From positions 1-37,941 of IMG/VR virus record IMGVR_UViG_3300020205_003639: DNA of 37,941 bases. One strand, given 5' to 3'. The notes below the pieces were generated by a model. It ran no database searches, had not been told where the DNA came from, and saw nothing but the letters and a program-made list of their open reading frames with translations. Positions 8,006 through 17,087 of the stretch are shown piece by piece. This DNA comes from a virus. The position numbers and the translations under genes are program-made. How positions within the stretch are numbered: the stretch's first letter is position 1; the number at the start of each line of letters is the position of its first letter.

Positions 8006-8470
8006 ATGGCAGGCGAAAAATTCAAAGTTTTTAATAGTTTGATGGTTAAGACTTTCGACAACACAATACCAATGAATACGCTTCAATCAAGAAGCTATAA
8101 ATTAGCTTTATTCACTGGCGCAGGCAATGCAAGTGATTTAACCATCGCTACTTTTGGCAGCTTAACCGGCGAAATTGCAGCGCAAAACGGCTACCCCGCT
8201 GGCGGTATTGCAATTACCGGTTTAACTGTTACTCAGCCGGTTGCGGGTCAGTATTTAATTCGCGGCGTAGATGCTCAAATTCAAGCAGTAGGCGGTAATT
8301 TAGTATTTAGACACGCCGTTATTTATGACACCGCTACCGGCGCTTGCTGCTTTACGTCTCCCGTTAATATTGTCGGTGGTACTGCCGCAGATTTAACAGT
8401 CACGCAAAATAACTATTACATCGCACTTTTGAGCGCTGGATTTTTATTGTACGCAGCAAACAACGCTTAA
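8006..8470 (+). CDS. Putative virion decoration/tail protein, 154 aa
   Basis: Small beta-rich protein, Ala/Gly/Thr-rich, preceded by GAGGGCGAG. Its general shape (LALFTG near residue 35, an aromatic 'YIALL' near the C-terminus) resembles the other short structural proteins of this cluster. Exact function not recognised. It ends before a terminator. Confidence 0.5.
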   Translation: MAGEKFKVFNSLMVKTFDNTIPMNTLQSRSYKLALFTGAGNASDLTIATFGSLTGEIAAQNGYPAGGIAITGLTVTQPVAGQYLIRGVDAQIQAVGGNLVFRHAVIYDTATGACCFTSPVNIVGGTAADLTVTQNNYYIALLSAGFLLYAANNA

Positions 8471-8529
8471 CTTAAAATGTAATTTTTAGCATTTTATTTT
8501 TTGTTAGTTTGTTGTTTTGTTTTTAAATT

Positions 8530-8556
8530 AAAGGGGGATTTATTTTCCCCTTTTTT
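8530..8556 (+). terminator. Rho-independent terminator
   Basis: AAAGGGGGA (8530-8538) pairs with TTCCCCTTT (8545-8553) with a 6-nt loop, followed by T's to 8556. It separates the tail-decoration genes from the terminase and head genes. Confidence 0.75.
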
Positions 8557-8574
8557 ATTTTTAGGGCTTATTTT

Positions 8575-8865
8575 ATGCAATATTTAGACATCACAGAAGG
8601 CTCTAAAGATAATTATCACGTTCAATTTTTAGCCTCAGCATTATGCGTGCAAAAAAATACAACAATTGAAAAAGTGGTGTGGGAAACGGTAAACGGCGCA
8701 GACATCGCAGAAGTAGATAAGCGCGTAATTCAAGCGACCGAAAAGATTATAAATATTCATATCCAAGGATTGAAGCAAGGCGTGGCTTTATTCCATGGCT
8801 ATATTCATTTTTTAGATGCAACAATTGAAACTTTATGTGTCAGGCATCGCGGCGTGGATTGCTAG
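8575..8865 (+). CDS. Hypothetical protein, 96 aa
   Basis: Family not recognised. Mixed alpha/beta composition ending 'RHRGVDC', with an AGGGCTT ribosome binding site. It ends 1 nt before the next start (TAGAATG), suggesting coupling. It could be a small tail or packaging-related protein by position; nothing specific is visible. Confidence 0.6.
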   Translation: MQYLDITEGSKDNYHVQFLASALCVQKNTTIEKVVWETVNGADIAEVDKRVIQATEKIINIHIQGLKQGVALFHGYIHFLDATIETLCVRHRGVDC

Positions 8866-8866
8866 A

Positions 8867-9226
8867 ATGAACATTCCTTTAAAAGTTTTTGATCCAAGAT
8901 TTAAAATTTACGGTGAAAATCCTGACGAAGTTTTTATATATTTGGATCGCGATAACTCTGCAAAAATATCACTGCTTCACGAAGACGCTGTATTAACGTT
9001 AAAAGACGTTACAGAAATTGAGCTTATATTAGACGGCGTTAAGTATTTAAATTCACAAAATAAAATATTTAACTATTCGTCTAATGACGGATTTATTTTT
9101 ATAAATTTTAATTACTTTATGAAAATACAAAAAGGAAAGCACAAAATAAAAATTATTTTATATACAGAAAATCATAGGAAAGGGGCGGTGTGGGTAAACG
9201 ATAATATGATTTTTAACATACAATAA
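8867..9226 (+). CDS. Hypothetical protein, 119 aa
   Basis: ATG 8867 was chosen because it follows directly on the previous stop; an earlier in-frame ATG at 8816 would overlap the preceding gene by 50 nt. Beta-rich, with aromatic and Asn/Lys-rich segments. Family not recognised. Lies just upstream of the terminase genes. Confidence 0.6.
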   Translation: MNIPLKVFDPRFKIYGENPDEVFIYLDRDNSAKISLLHEDAVLTLKDVTEIELILDGVKYLNSQNKIFNYSSNDGFIFINFNYFMKIQKGKHKIKIILYTENHRKGAVWVNDNMIFNIQ

Positions 9227-9274
9227 AAAGCTTTTATATATTTATTAATTTTTGAAGAGAATTAAAAAAATTAT

Positions 9275-9733
9275 ATGCCAAAAAAAATGGAGATACATTT
9301 TACTGACGAGATGATTTTAGAAGTTCAAGAGATGTCTAAGCTTGGTTTGTCTTTTACTGAAATGGCCGGTTATTTAGGGATAAGCAGATACTCATTTTAT
9401 TTACATAAAAAGAAAAATAAGAAAATATCTGACGCAGTAAGAAAAGGCGCTTGCACTCTTATAAGAGAAGCATCAACGCAACTCTATAAGCTAATGCAAG
9501 AAGGAAATCTAAGAGCAATAGAAAAGATTTTAGAAAACAGAGCGCCTAAAACTTGGTGGCTTGGACGTTTTGCAGAGAAAGAAAAAGAGAAAACACAAGA
9601 GCAAATTCAGCCGCCTGTTTTCCTTGTTTCTGAAAAATACGCAGAAAAAGCAACGCCCAAAACTGCAAAAAAGCCTATTAAAAAGATTATTAAAAAACCT
9701 ATTAAAAAATTAAGTGCAAAAAAGAAAGTCTAA
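9275..9733 (+). CDS. terS: Terminase small subunit-like protein
   Basis: 152 aa. The N-terminal half has a helix-turn-helix of the kind used by small terminases (about residues 14-45: 'VQEMSKLGLSFTEMAGYLGI' then 'SRYSFYLHKK'). A helical oligomerisation-like region follows, with 'LYKLMQEGNLRAIEKILENR' and 'TWWLGRF'. The C-terminus is a lysine/proline-rich low-complexity tail. TerS recognises phage DNA and hands it to TerL, whose gene overlaps by 20 nt. Confidence 0.8.
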   Translation: MPKKMEIHFTDEMILEVQEMSKLGLSFTEMAGYLGISRYSFYLHKKKNKKISDAVRKGACTLIREASTQLYKLMQEGNLRAIEKILENRAPKTWWLGRFAEKEKEKTQEQIQPPVFLVSEKYAEKATPKTAKKPIKKIIKKPIKKLSAKKKV

Positions 9734-11171
9734 AAAATCAGAAGCGCCTAAGCATTATTTTCCTGCTCTGCATGAAAAACAAGAGTTCGGATTTTTTAGT
9801 GAAGCAAACGAAATTTTATACGGTGGCGCAGCCGGTGGCGGCAAGTCGCACCTAATAAGAATGATTGCGATATTTTTCTTATTTAAAATCGACGGCATAC
9901 AGATTTATCTTTTTAGAAGACATTTAAAAGATTTAGTTAAAAATCATTTAAACGGCGCTACAGGTTTTAGAGCTTTATTAAAACCTTGGGTAGATGCTAA
10001 GAAAATTAAAATCGACAGCGTAAAAAAAGAAATTAGATACGGCAATAGCTGTATTTTTTTATGTCATTGCAAAACAGAGCACTCGGTTTATGAGCATCAA
10101 GGTATTGAGTTTCACATTCTTTTAATTGATGAGCTTACCCATTTTACAAGCACAATTTATAAATATTTGCGCACAAGATTAAGATGCACAGGTATAAAAA
10201 TACCGCCTGAATTTAAAGATAAAATTCCTTTTATTTTCGCGGGCACAAACCCCGGGAATATTGGCCACAACTGGGTTAAGCAGACATTCGTTACACACGC
10301 CCCTAATTACGCTGTAGCACGCGCAGAGAAAGAGGATGGGGGGATGCTTCGGCAGTTTATTCCCGCGCTAATAACGGACAATCCCACGCTATTAAAAGAT
10401 GACCCGCATTACATCGACAGATTGCGCGGCAGTGGTAGCAAAAATTTAGTTAGGGCGCTCCTTCACGGGGACTGGAACATCATCGAGGGCGGCATGTTTG
10501 ACGATGTTTGGGACGATGACACGCACATTATCACACCATTCAGAATTCCGCGCTCTTGGCGAAAAGATCGCTCATTTGATTGGGGATCTTCAAAACCTTT
10601 TAGCGTGGGATTCTGGGCGGAATCAGACGGAACAGAAGTTGAAATTAAAAAAGGAATTTTCAGAACATTTCCGCGCGGCTCCCTTTTTAGAATTGGCGAA
10701 ATATACGGATGGAATGGAGAAGCCAACAAAGGATTAAAATTATCATCAAAAGAAATATGTAAATTAATAAAAAACTTTGAAGAAAAAAGCGGTTATAAAT
10801 TTGAAGCCGGCGTTGCTGATTCGTCGATATACGACACGCACGATAAGCACTCAGGAAGTATTGCCAATAGTTTTTTAGATGAGAATATCGAGTGGAAACG
10901 GGCGAATAAAAGCCCAGGCACTAGAATAATTGGGTGGGATTTAATCAGAGAAAGATTAAAAAACACCATAGAAAATTCAGACAGCCCGCATTTTTATGTG
11001 TTCGATAGTTGCACACAATTTAAAAGAACTTTCCCAGTTTTGCCGAGATCTGAAAAAAATCCCGATGACGTGGATACAGCGGCGGAGGATCACATCGGGG
11101 ACGAAACACGTTACAGAATTTTAGACACGCTCGACTCACTAACTATTTCAAAAATTAAACGCGGTATATGA
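9714..11171 (+). CDS. terL: Terminase large subunit
   Basis: 485 aa, GTG start. ATPase domain: Walker A 'GGAAGGGKS' at 37-45, Walker B 'ILLIDE' at 135-140 and motif III 'FAGTNPG' at 175-181. Nuclease domain: Asp289 in 'SFDWGSS', Asp369 in 'GVADSS' and a terminal acidic group near 459-463 ('EDHIGDETRY'). The enzyme drives DNA into the procapsid and cuts concatemers. Length is usual for the family. Its stop overlaps the portal start (ATGA). Confidence 0.93.
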   Translation: MQKRKSKKSEAPKHYFPALHEKQEFGFFSEANEILYGGAAGGGKSHLIRMIAIFFLFKIDGIQIYLFRRHLKDLVKNHLNGATGFRALLKPWVDAKKIKIDSVKKEIRYGNSCIFLCHCKTEHSVYEHQGIEFHILLIDELTHFTSTIYKYLRTRLRCTGIKIPPEFKDKIPFIFAGTNPGNIGHNWVKQTFVTHAPNYAVARAEKEDGGMLRQFIPALITDNPTLLKDDPHYIDRLRGSGSKNLVRALLHGDWNIIEGGMFDDVWDDDTHIITPFRIPRSWRKDRSFDWGSSKPFSVGFWAESDGTEVEIKKGIFRTFPRGSLFRIGEIYGWNGEANKGLKLSSKEICKLIKNFEEKSGYKFEAGVADSSIYDTHDKHSGSIANSFLDENIEWKRANKSPGTRIIGWDLIRERLKNTIENSDSPHFYVFDSCTQFKRTFPVLPRSEKNPDDVDTAAEDHIGDETRYRILDTLDSLTISKIKRGI

Positions 11172-12571
11172 TCGACATTTCAAAGCCAGAATTATTATAT
11201 AGTTATTATTTAAAAGACTGGAAAAAGTGTAGGGACGTTCGCGCAGGACAAAGAAAAATACACGAAGCCGGGGAGCTTTATCTTCCAAAATTAGGCGGCA
11301 TGGATGAAATAACAGGCCAAAAAGATTACCAAGAATTTAAGGCGAGAACTGTTTTTTATAATGCGACAGCGCGAAGCATGCAGGCTTTTAAAGGCTTATT
11401 ATTTAGAAAAGCGCCTTTAATTAAAAACCCCGACGCGTTAAGCGATTTTATAAAAGATTGCTCAAATACAGATAAAAGCCTTTTACAATTTGCGCGCTTT
11501 ATTGCTGATGAAGTTTTAACAGTTGGTCGCGCTGGAATTCTCGTTGATTATCCAGAAAAAAAAGACGATGAAATAAAAAACCTTGAGCAATTTCAATCTG
11601 AAAATGTGCGCCCTTATTTTTCTTTTTATCCTACTGAGAATATTCTAGAAATTAGAAAATCTAATATCGGAAATAGCTTATTAATTAGTTTTGTAAAATT
11701 AAAAGAAACTTTTACAGAATATAAAAATGAATTCGAGCACGAAGAAAAAGAGCAAATAAGAATTTTAGATTTAAGCGAATTAGGCTACAGACAAAGAATT
11801 TTTAGAAAGAAAAAAGAAAACAATAGAGAAGATTGGGCGTTATATAGCGAGATTTACCCCAAAATTGACGGAAGATTGATAGATAGAATACCTTTCTATG
11901 TTTTTAATTCTGACGCTGTAAACGACGAAATTAAGCCGCCTCCTTTGCTTGATTTAGTTGAGCTAAATATTAATCATTATCAATTCATGAGCAGTTACGC
12001 GCACGGCGTTTTTTACACCGGATTTCCTACGCCATATATTTTCGGCGTTTCATCAAAAGAAATTCCGCAAGGAATCGGATCACGCGAAATCTGGACTAGC
12101 ACAAATGAAAGCGCAAAAGCGGGAATGATTGAATTCACCGGAACAGGTTTATCTTGCGCTCGCGAATATTTAGAAGACCGTAAAAATGAAATGGCGGCTT
12201 TGGGCGCTAAATTTTTAGGCTCAGAAGTTAAAAAAAATGAAACAGCGCAAAAGGCAGAGCTAGATCAATTTAGCGAGTCTACATCACTGGCGAGCATTGC
12301 TGAATCAATATCCATCACACTAACAAAAGCGCTTAAATTCGCGGCAAAATGGATGCTGTTAGATGATTCTGAGTGCTTTATAGAATTAAATAAAGACTAC
12401 TTGCCGGAAAATTTATCACCCGAAATGATAAAAACTTTAAGTTACGAATTGCAAGCAGGTCATATTTCTTACTCGACATTTTTCGAGAATTTACAGCGCG
12501 GGGAAATCATTAATGCTCAAAAAACAAAAGAGGAAGAGCAGGACGAGTTAAGCGCTGAGATTATAAATTAA
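11168..12571 (+). CDS. Portal protein (DUF4055 family)
   Basis: 467 aa. The pattern matches DUF4055 portal proteins: N-terminal 'R.GQRKIHEAGELYLPKLGGM', 'RTVFYNATARSMQAFKGLLFRK', 'DEVLTVGRAGILVDYP', 'YPTENILEI' and a C-terminal helical region with 'SESTSLASIAESIS'. The portal forms the dodecameric ring through which TerL packages DNA. Order TerS-TerL-portal-gp7 is standard. Confidence 0.88.
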   Translation: MIDISKPELLYSYYLKDWKKCRDVRAGQRKIHEAGELYLPKLGGMDEITGQKDYQEFKARTVFYNATARSMQAFKGLLFRKAPLIKNPDALSDFIKDCSNTDKSLLQFARFIADEVLTVGRAGILVDYPEKKDDEIKNLEQFQSENVRPYFSFYPTENILEIRKSNIGNSLLISFVKLKETFTEYKNEFEHEEKEQIRILDLSELGYRQRIFRKKKENNREDWALYSEIYPKIDGRLIDRIPFYVFNSDAVNDEIKPPPLLDLVELNINHYQFMSSYAHGVFYTGFPTPYIFGVSSKEIPQGIGSREIWTSTNESAKAGMIEFTGTGLSCAREYLEDRKNEMAALGAKFLGSEVKKNETAQKAELDQFSESTSLASIAESISITLTKALKFAAKWMLLDDSECFIELNKDYLPENLSPEMIKTLSYELQAGHISYSTFFENLQRGEIINAQKTKEEEQDELSAEIIN

Positions 12572-13560
12572 TGGACGCAAAAATATATGATGCAATATTA
12601 ACGCATCATTTATATTTTGAAAGATATGAAAAGCACGTGACAAATGAATTTAAAAAAATATTTAAAATACTTTATTCAAGAGCAATTTCAGAATTAAATA
12701 ACGAAGAAATAACAACAAATAATCAAAAAAGATTATTGGCTTTTTTAAAAAATATTAAAACATTTGAAGAAGAATTCAGCCTAAAAACAAGCGCTAAAAT
12801 ATCAGAATTTATAGATGAGTTTGTTTTATACGAAACAGAAGCAGAGCCTTTTTTATTAGAAAATGCGACGCCTGAAGGAGTAGAAATAACAGGCTTCACA
12901 GCCGAAAAATTAGCGGCGGCAACGTCTGAATACATGCAGACGGGGCAAACAATAGCAGGAATGTTTAGCGCCCTCGAAAAATCAACGCTAGATTTTATTA
13001 GTAAAGAATCAGCTATAGGTTTTTTAAATGGCGAGACGACGCAGCAAATAATAAGGCGCTTAAAAGATCGAGAAATGGTTTCCGATCGGCATTTGTCGTC
13101 AACCGTAAGAACGTCATTAAATCATATTGCAAATCAAGCTAGAAGAATAATAGGTCAAGAAAATAGCGACGTTGTGAAATACGTGCAGTGGGTTTCTAGC
13201 CTTGATTTTAGGACGTCTGACATATGCAGATATAGAGATAACAAAAAATACAAATTAAACGAAAAAACACCATTCCCGCCTGCGCATATCAATTGTAGAA
13301 GCACGGTTGTTTATATCACCTATTTTGATGATTTAGAAAACGAAGCACCACGCGCAGCGCTAGGCGGAGAAGTAGATTCTAAAACTAATTATTATGATTT
13401 TTTAAAAAGACAAAAAAAATCAGTAATAGAAGACGTTCTAGGAAAAGAAAGAGCGCAATTATTTTTTTCTGGAAAATTAAAAGGCGAACAGTTGCACGCA
13501 CGAGACGGAAAAATGATGAGTATTGATGAATTAAAAATAAAATTTAAAGCGCTTTTCTAA
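12571..13560 (+). CDS. Minor head protein, Mu F/SPP1 gp7-like
   Basis: 329 aa. The C-terminal half shows the family signature: 'SSTVRTSLNHIANQAR', then 'VKYVQWVSSLDFRTSDICR' and 'PPAHINCRSTVVYI'. These proteins bind the portal and take part in head morphogenesis or DNA delivery. The start overlaps the portal stop (TAATG). Confidence 0.88.
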   Translation: MDAKIYDAILTHHLYFERYEKHVTNEFKKIFKILYSRAISELNNEEITTNNQKRLLAFLKNIKTFEEEFSLKTSAKISEFIDEFVLYETEAEPFLLENATPEGVEITGFTAEKLAAATSEYMQTGQTIAGMFSALEKSTLDFISKESAIGFLNGETTQQIIRRLKDREMVSDRHLSSTVRTSLNHIANQARRIIGQENSDVVKYVQWVSSLDFRTSDICRYRDNKKYKLNEKTPFPPAHINCRSTVVYITYFDDLENEAPRAALGGEVDSKTNYYDFLKRQKKSVIEDVLGKERAQLFFSGKLKGEQLHARDGKMMSIDELKIKFKALF

Positions 13561-13581
13561 ATTATTTTAAGGGGAATTTTT

Positions 13582-14193
13582 ATGAGTATGAAAGATATTT
13601 TATCAAAAATTGAAGGCTTAAATCCTGAGCTTTTAGAAAGAATAACAAAAGCGGCTGATGATTATAACGCGGGTTTAGTATCTAAGCGCGATGAGCTTAT
13701 GGATAAAATAAAAAGGAAAGAAAGCCCCGACAATTTCGCAGAATTAGAAGCGCTTAAAAAATTTAAAGAAGCAAAAGAAATAGAAGAATTAGAATCCAGA
13801 AAGCATTATGAAGAAGCAATTAAATTGCACGAAACAAAGTACAAAAAAGAAATTGAAAAATTAAGTGAATCTTTAAAATCTAAAGAAAGCGCTTATAACG
13901 AAATGATTTTTAATTCTGAAATTAGCAAAAAGTTCGATGAAATAAAAGTGAATCCGGCGACACGCGAAGCGTTAAGCGCTTTATTCAAGCAAAAATCCAA
14001 ACAATCAGAAAACGGTTTTTTAATCGATGAAAAACCGATTAATGATTTTTTTGGCGAATGGTCGAAATCAGAAACGGCGAAGCCTTTCATTTTAGCCCCG
14101 CAAAATTCCGGGGGTAATTCTCAGAGTCAAACGGCGAAGCCTCAAGACTCAAGCAACTTAACTCAATTAATAAATTCTCAATTAGGCAGATAA
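13582..14193 (+). CDS. Putative capsid scaffold protein
   Basis: 203 aa, highly charged, almost entirely coiled-coil-like from residue 20 to 130, with a Ser/Gln-rich C-terminus. Position directly before the major capsid gene and composition fit a scaffold protein that guides procapsid assembly. Strong ribosome binding site (AAGGGGAA). Confidence 0.8.
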   Translation: MSMKDILSKIEGLNPELLERITKAADDYNAGLVSKRDELMDKIKRKESPDNFAELEALKKFKEAKEIEELESRKHYEEAIKLHETKYKKEIEKLSESLKSKESAYNEMIFNSEISKKFDEIKVNPATREALSALFKQKSKQSENGFLIDEKPINDFFGEWSKSETAKPFILAPQNSGGNSQSQTAKPQDSSNLTQLINSQLGR

Positions 14194-14197
14194 AAAA

Positions 14198-15202
14198 ATG
14201 GCAACTTTTCTAACATCCGACGCGATCCGTCACGAATTATTCAGCGGCTATGTGCAGCAAGCATTGGTCCGAAACAGCTCTTTTTTAAATTCAGGAATAG
14301 TAACTACTGATCCAGATGTCGATGACGCCGCAAAGTCGTCACAGAGCGCAGAAGCACAAATTAAATTTATTACCGGATTAGATGGGGCATCAAAAATTGC
14401 AAGCGGCACAAGCGCAACACCAATAACTCCCAATAAATTAAGCACCGGCATTTACCGATGCGTTAAACATTTTAGAACGGAAGCATGGGAGCAGGCTCAG
14501 TTATCTAAATTTTTTGTTGGTAAAGACCCCCTTGCTGGAGTTGCCGCAGAGATTGCGAAATATTGGGACAAAGAAATTCAAAAAGTGCTGATTTCAACGG
14601 TCGTTGGCGTATTCGCTGATAACGCTGCAAATGACAGCGGAGACATGATTGTTAACGTTGCGACAGACGGCGCAGGCGCTGTGGGTTCGGGCGAAAAAAT
14701 TAGCTCTGGCTTAATTATTGACGCCATGGCAACTCTTGGTGATGCGATGGGCTTGGCGGGTATCGCTATGCATTCAACCGTGTATTACAACCTTTTAAGA
14801 CAACAATTAATCACGGTAGTCCCTGCATCCGAGCAGCGCGGTGAATTTTCTGTTTATCAGGGTAAATTTGTTATCGTAAATGATAACTTACCGGCGGTCG
14901 CAGGCACTAACAGGATTACCTATCACACATACCTTTTTGGGTTGGGCGCGGTTGCCTATGCTGACGGCGCACACCCTGAAGCCTTTGCCGATAAAATTGA
15001 CGAAGCGGCTTATAACGGGGCTGGATCTAAAATGATTATTTCGCGTAAAAACTTTGTGATCCATCCTCAAGGGTGGGAGTTCAAGAGCGTGTCAATCGGT
15101 GAAATATCTCCCTCAAATGTTGAGCTTGAAGAATCTCAACAGTGGGACAGAAAAGCACCGCGCAAATTGTGCAAAATTGCGTGTATCAAAACGAACGGCT
15201 AA
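14198..15202 (+). CDS. Major capsid protein
   Basis: 334 aa. Position after the scaffold, length, and sequence features fit an HK97-fold capsid protein: N-terminal 'RNSSFLNSG', 'GIYRCVKHFRTEAWEQA', 'AGVAAEIAKYWDKE', 'AIAMHSTVYYNLLRQQLI'-like helix (here 'GIAMHSTVYYNLL'), 'GKFVIVNDNLPA', 'YLFGLGAVAYADG', and a C-terminal 'FVIHPQGWEFKSVSIG'. It is followed at once by a terminator. Confidence 0.88.
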   Translation: MATFLTSDAIRHELFSGYVQQALVRNSSFLNSGIVTTDPDVDDAAKSSQSAEAQIKFITGLDGASKIASGTSATPITPNKLSTGIYRCVKHFRTEAWEQAQLSKFFVGKDPLAGVAAEIAKYWDKEIQKVLISTVVGVFADNAANDSGDMIVNVATDGAGAVGSGEKISSGLIIDAMATLGDAMGLAGIAMHSTVYYNLLRQQLITVVPASEQRGEFSVYQGKFVIVNDNLPAVAGTNRITYHTYLFGLGAVAYADGAHPEAFADKIDEAAYNGAGSKMIISRKNFVIHPQGWEFKSVSIGEISPSNVELEESQQWDRKAPRKLCKIACIKTNG

Positions 15203-15250
15203 TCAAAAAAGCCTTAATTTATAGCTAAAAACTGAATAAGTATTGGCTTG

Positions 15251-15286
15251 CCCGGTATTATTTACTCCTAATAATGCCGGGTTTTT
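15251..15286 (+). terminator. Rho-independent terminator after capsid gene
   Basis: CCCGGTATTATT (15251-15262) pairs over 12 bp (one G-T wobble) with AATAATGCCGGG (15270-15281), followed by TTTTT. A strong hairpin here probably limits downstream transcription, giving more capsid than tail mRNA, or stabilises the capsid mRNA 3' end. Confidence 0.88.
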
Positions 15287-15308
15287 AATTATTTTTTTAG
15301 GTGAAAAA

Positions 15309-15464
15309 ATGAAAGAAAAATTTTTATCTTTTGATGAAGTTATGAAATTTGAAAGAGAAATTAAAGAAAGAAATTTTTTAATTAAAAATGAAATTAAAGA
15401 ATCAGTCGAAGAAAATAAAATAGTTAAAGAAGTTAAAGAAGTTAAAGCCAAAAAAATTAAATGA
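15309..15464 (+). CDS. Small charged protein, 51 aa
   Basis: ATG 15309, preceded by AGGTG. The longer open frame from 15243 would pass through the terminator hairpin and is rejected. The product is almost wholly Lys/Glu with repeated 'VKEVK' near the end, coiled-coil-like. Its place between capsid and connector genes suggests a small head accessory protein. Confidence 0.65.
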   Translation: MKEKFLSFDEVMKFEREIKERNFLIKNEIKESVEENKIVKEVKEVKAKKIK

Positions 15465-15928
15465 TAAGTTTAAGCCCGACGATTACAGCTAATTCTTTTT
15501 GCACGATCGCAGAAGCTAATTTATATATAGATTCTAAGCTGAATAACTCAGAATGGGTTAGCGCGACGAATGAAGATAAAGAAAAGGCGCTCAAGTGTGC
15601 CGCTTTAAATATTTCTAATTACTTCGATTTTTTTGGAATTAAGAAAGAAGAAAATCAGGCTCTAGCATTTCCGAGAGTATCAGAATATTTTAATTCTGAT
15701 TATCCTATTTTTATTAAAAACGCATGCGCTGAATATGCGTTAATTTTATTAAAAAGCGGCGCGGTATCAAGTTCAAGTGAAGCAATAAAATCCATAAGTT
15801 TTTCAGGCATGAAAATGGATTTTAAAGACACAGGGAGCAAAGTATCAATTGAAGATTCTTTTCCTCAAGAAGTTTTTATTATCATTAAAAAATATATTAA
15901 AAGATCGCATAAGTTAACGAGATGCTAA
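15461..15928 (+). CDS. Head-tail connector, DnaT-like (DnaT_2) family
   Basis: 155 aa. The N-terminal pattern 'ANSFCTIAEANLYIDSKL' with 'W......KEKALKCAALNI' and 'ALAFPRV' is typical of the phage connector family often labelled 'DnaT-like ssDNA-binding protein', and equivalent by position to SPP1 gp15. Probable role: first ring below the portal. Overlaps its neighbours on both sides. Confidence 0.8.
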   Translation: MISLSPTITANSFCTIAEANLYIDSKLNNSEWVSATNEDKEKALKCAALNISNYFDFFGIKKEENQALAFPRVSEYFNSDYPIFIKNACAEYALILLKSGAVSSSSEAIKSISFSGMKMDFKDTGSKVSIEDSFPQEVFIIIKKYIKRSHKLTRC

Positions 15929-16272
15929 ATCATTTTAAATCCGCCATTGATAAGTTTTTTAATAACGCTGGGAGCCTCTTAAAGCCCGTTATTTTCAATT
16001 TAATGAATGATACGGTGTATGACGTTGCCTTGGATAAAAAAACTAAATCTAGCGATAAAATAAGCGTTAAGTGCTTATGCCTAGAAAAAGATGAAGCAAA
16101 CGAAAAACAATTAGGTATGACATCTAAAAAATTAGAAGTAATTTGTAGGGTTGCGGATTTTAAAAGAAGGATTCCTACCATTTTTGATTTTTTTGAATTT
16201 GAAAATAAAACTTACAACATCACAGAAATTATTAACGATAACGGCATTTATATAAACGTTAAGGGCGAGTAA
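15922..16272 (+). CDS. Putative head-tail adaptor/head closure protein
   Basis: 116 aa, alpha then beta composition with 'VYDVALDKK' and 'FDFFEFENKTYNITEII', resembling small head-closure proteins. Position between the DnaT_2-like connector and the HK97 gp10-like gene supports this. The family is not certain. Confidence 0.65.
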   Translation: MLNHFKSAIDKFFNNAGSLLKPVIFNLMNDTVYDVALDKKTKSSDKISVKCLCLEKDEANEKQLGMTSKKLEVICRVADFKRRIPTIFDFFEFENKTYNITEIINDNGIYINVKGE

Positions 16273-16673
16273 TGATTTCTATTAAAGCCTCCGGTTTTGA
16301 AAAAGTTAAAAATTCAATTGATGAAAAAGTGCGGAAAAGACACGTGGCTTGTATGCTTTTTTTAGACAGAAATTTAGTTAAGTCGACGCCGTGGGATACG
16401 GGGCGCGCACGATCAAATTGGATTGCGTCAATAAATGCCCCATCAAGATCACAATTAAATATGCAGAAACTAAGCAAAAAACAGAAGAAAAAAGGAATGT
16501 TTAAGGCGCATGAAAACAAAGGATTGATAGGGAATATAAAGCCTTATTCTGTTTCTTATATATCAAATAACATGCCTTACATTATTAAATTAAATAATGG
16601 ACACAGCCAGAAGAGGAGAAAAATAAATTGGATAGGCGACATAATAAAATCGGCGAGTAAAACTTTTTCATGA
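16272..16673 (+). CDS. Tail completion protein, HK97 gp10-like
   Basis: 133 aa. The signature region 'STPWDTGRARSNWIASIN' and, near the C-terminus, 'PYIIKLNNGHS' is typical of HK97 gp10-like proteins, which join tail to head. The start overlaps the preceding stop (TAATG), and its stop overlaps the next start (ATGA). Confidence 0.85.
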   Translation: MISIKASGFEKVKNSIDEKVRKRHVACMLFLDRNLVKSTPWDTGRARSNWIASINAPSRSQLNMQKLSKKQKKKGMFKAHENKGLIGNIKPYSVSYISNNMPYIIKLNNGHSQKRRKINWIGDIIKSASKTFS

Positions 16674-17056
16674 AATTTGAAGAAACAAGAGAGTTATTTT
16701 ATCAGTATTTTTTGAGAGAGTTTAATTTATGTGAGGTTGTTTTAGATAATCAAAAAGCAGAAATAAACCCACTCAAGCAATACATTTCTTTTTCAATTGA
16801 GGACTATAAAAAAGAGATTTTAGAAATAGGCTTCAATTCTTTTTTACTAACTGGGATTTTATCAATAACAGTCTACACGCCGGAAGGGGCGGGACTTTCT
16901 AAAAATTGGAAAATAATAGATAAACTTTCAGAGCTATTTTTTAATAAAAAAGTAGAAAATTTTTATTGCAAAGGGTTAGAGATAAATAACGCAGGATTTA
17001 ACGATACGTTTTTTTTATATTCAATCAAGATTCCTTTTGAAGGGGATTTTTTCTAG
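16670..17056 (+). CDS. Tail terminator-like protein (DUF4128-like)
   Basis: 128 aa. Alpha/beta arrangement with 'FSIED', 'GILSITVYTPEGAG' and 'FYCKGLEINNAGFNDTFFLYSIKIPF' suits the tail terminator family that caps the tail tube. It lies between the HK97 gp10-like gene and the tube gene, the usual place. Confidence 0.75.
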   Translation: MKFEETRELFYQYFLREFNLCEVVLDNQKAEINPLKQYISFSIEDYKKEILEIGFNSFLLTGILSITVYTPEGAGLSKNWKIIDKLSELFFNKKVENFYCKGLEINNAGFNDTFFLYSIKIPFEGDFF

Positions 17057-17087
17057 TTTTTTTAATTAATTTTAAAAGGTATTTTTT

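Noticed and set aside
15243-15308. N-terminal extension of the 51-aa protein
   Set aside because: Would require translation through the 12-bp terminator hairpin; the ATG at 15309 has its own ribosome binding site.
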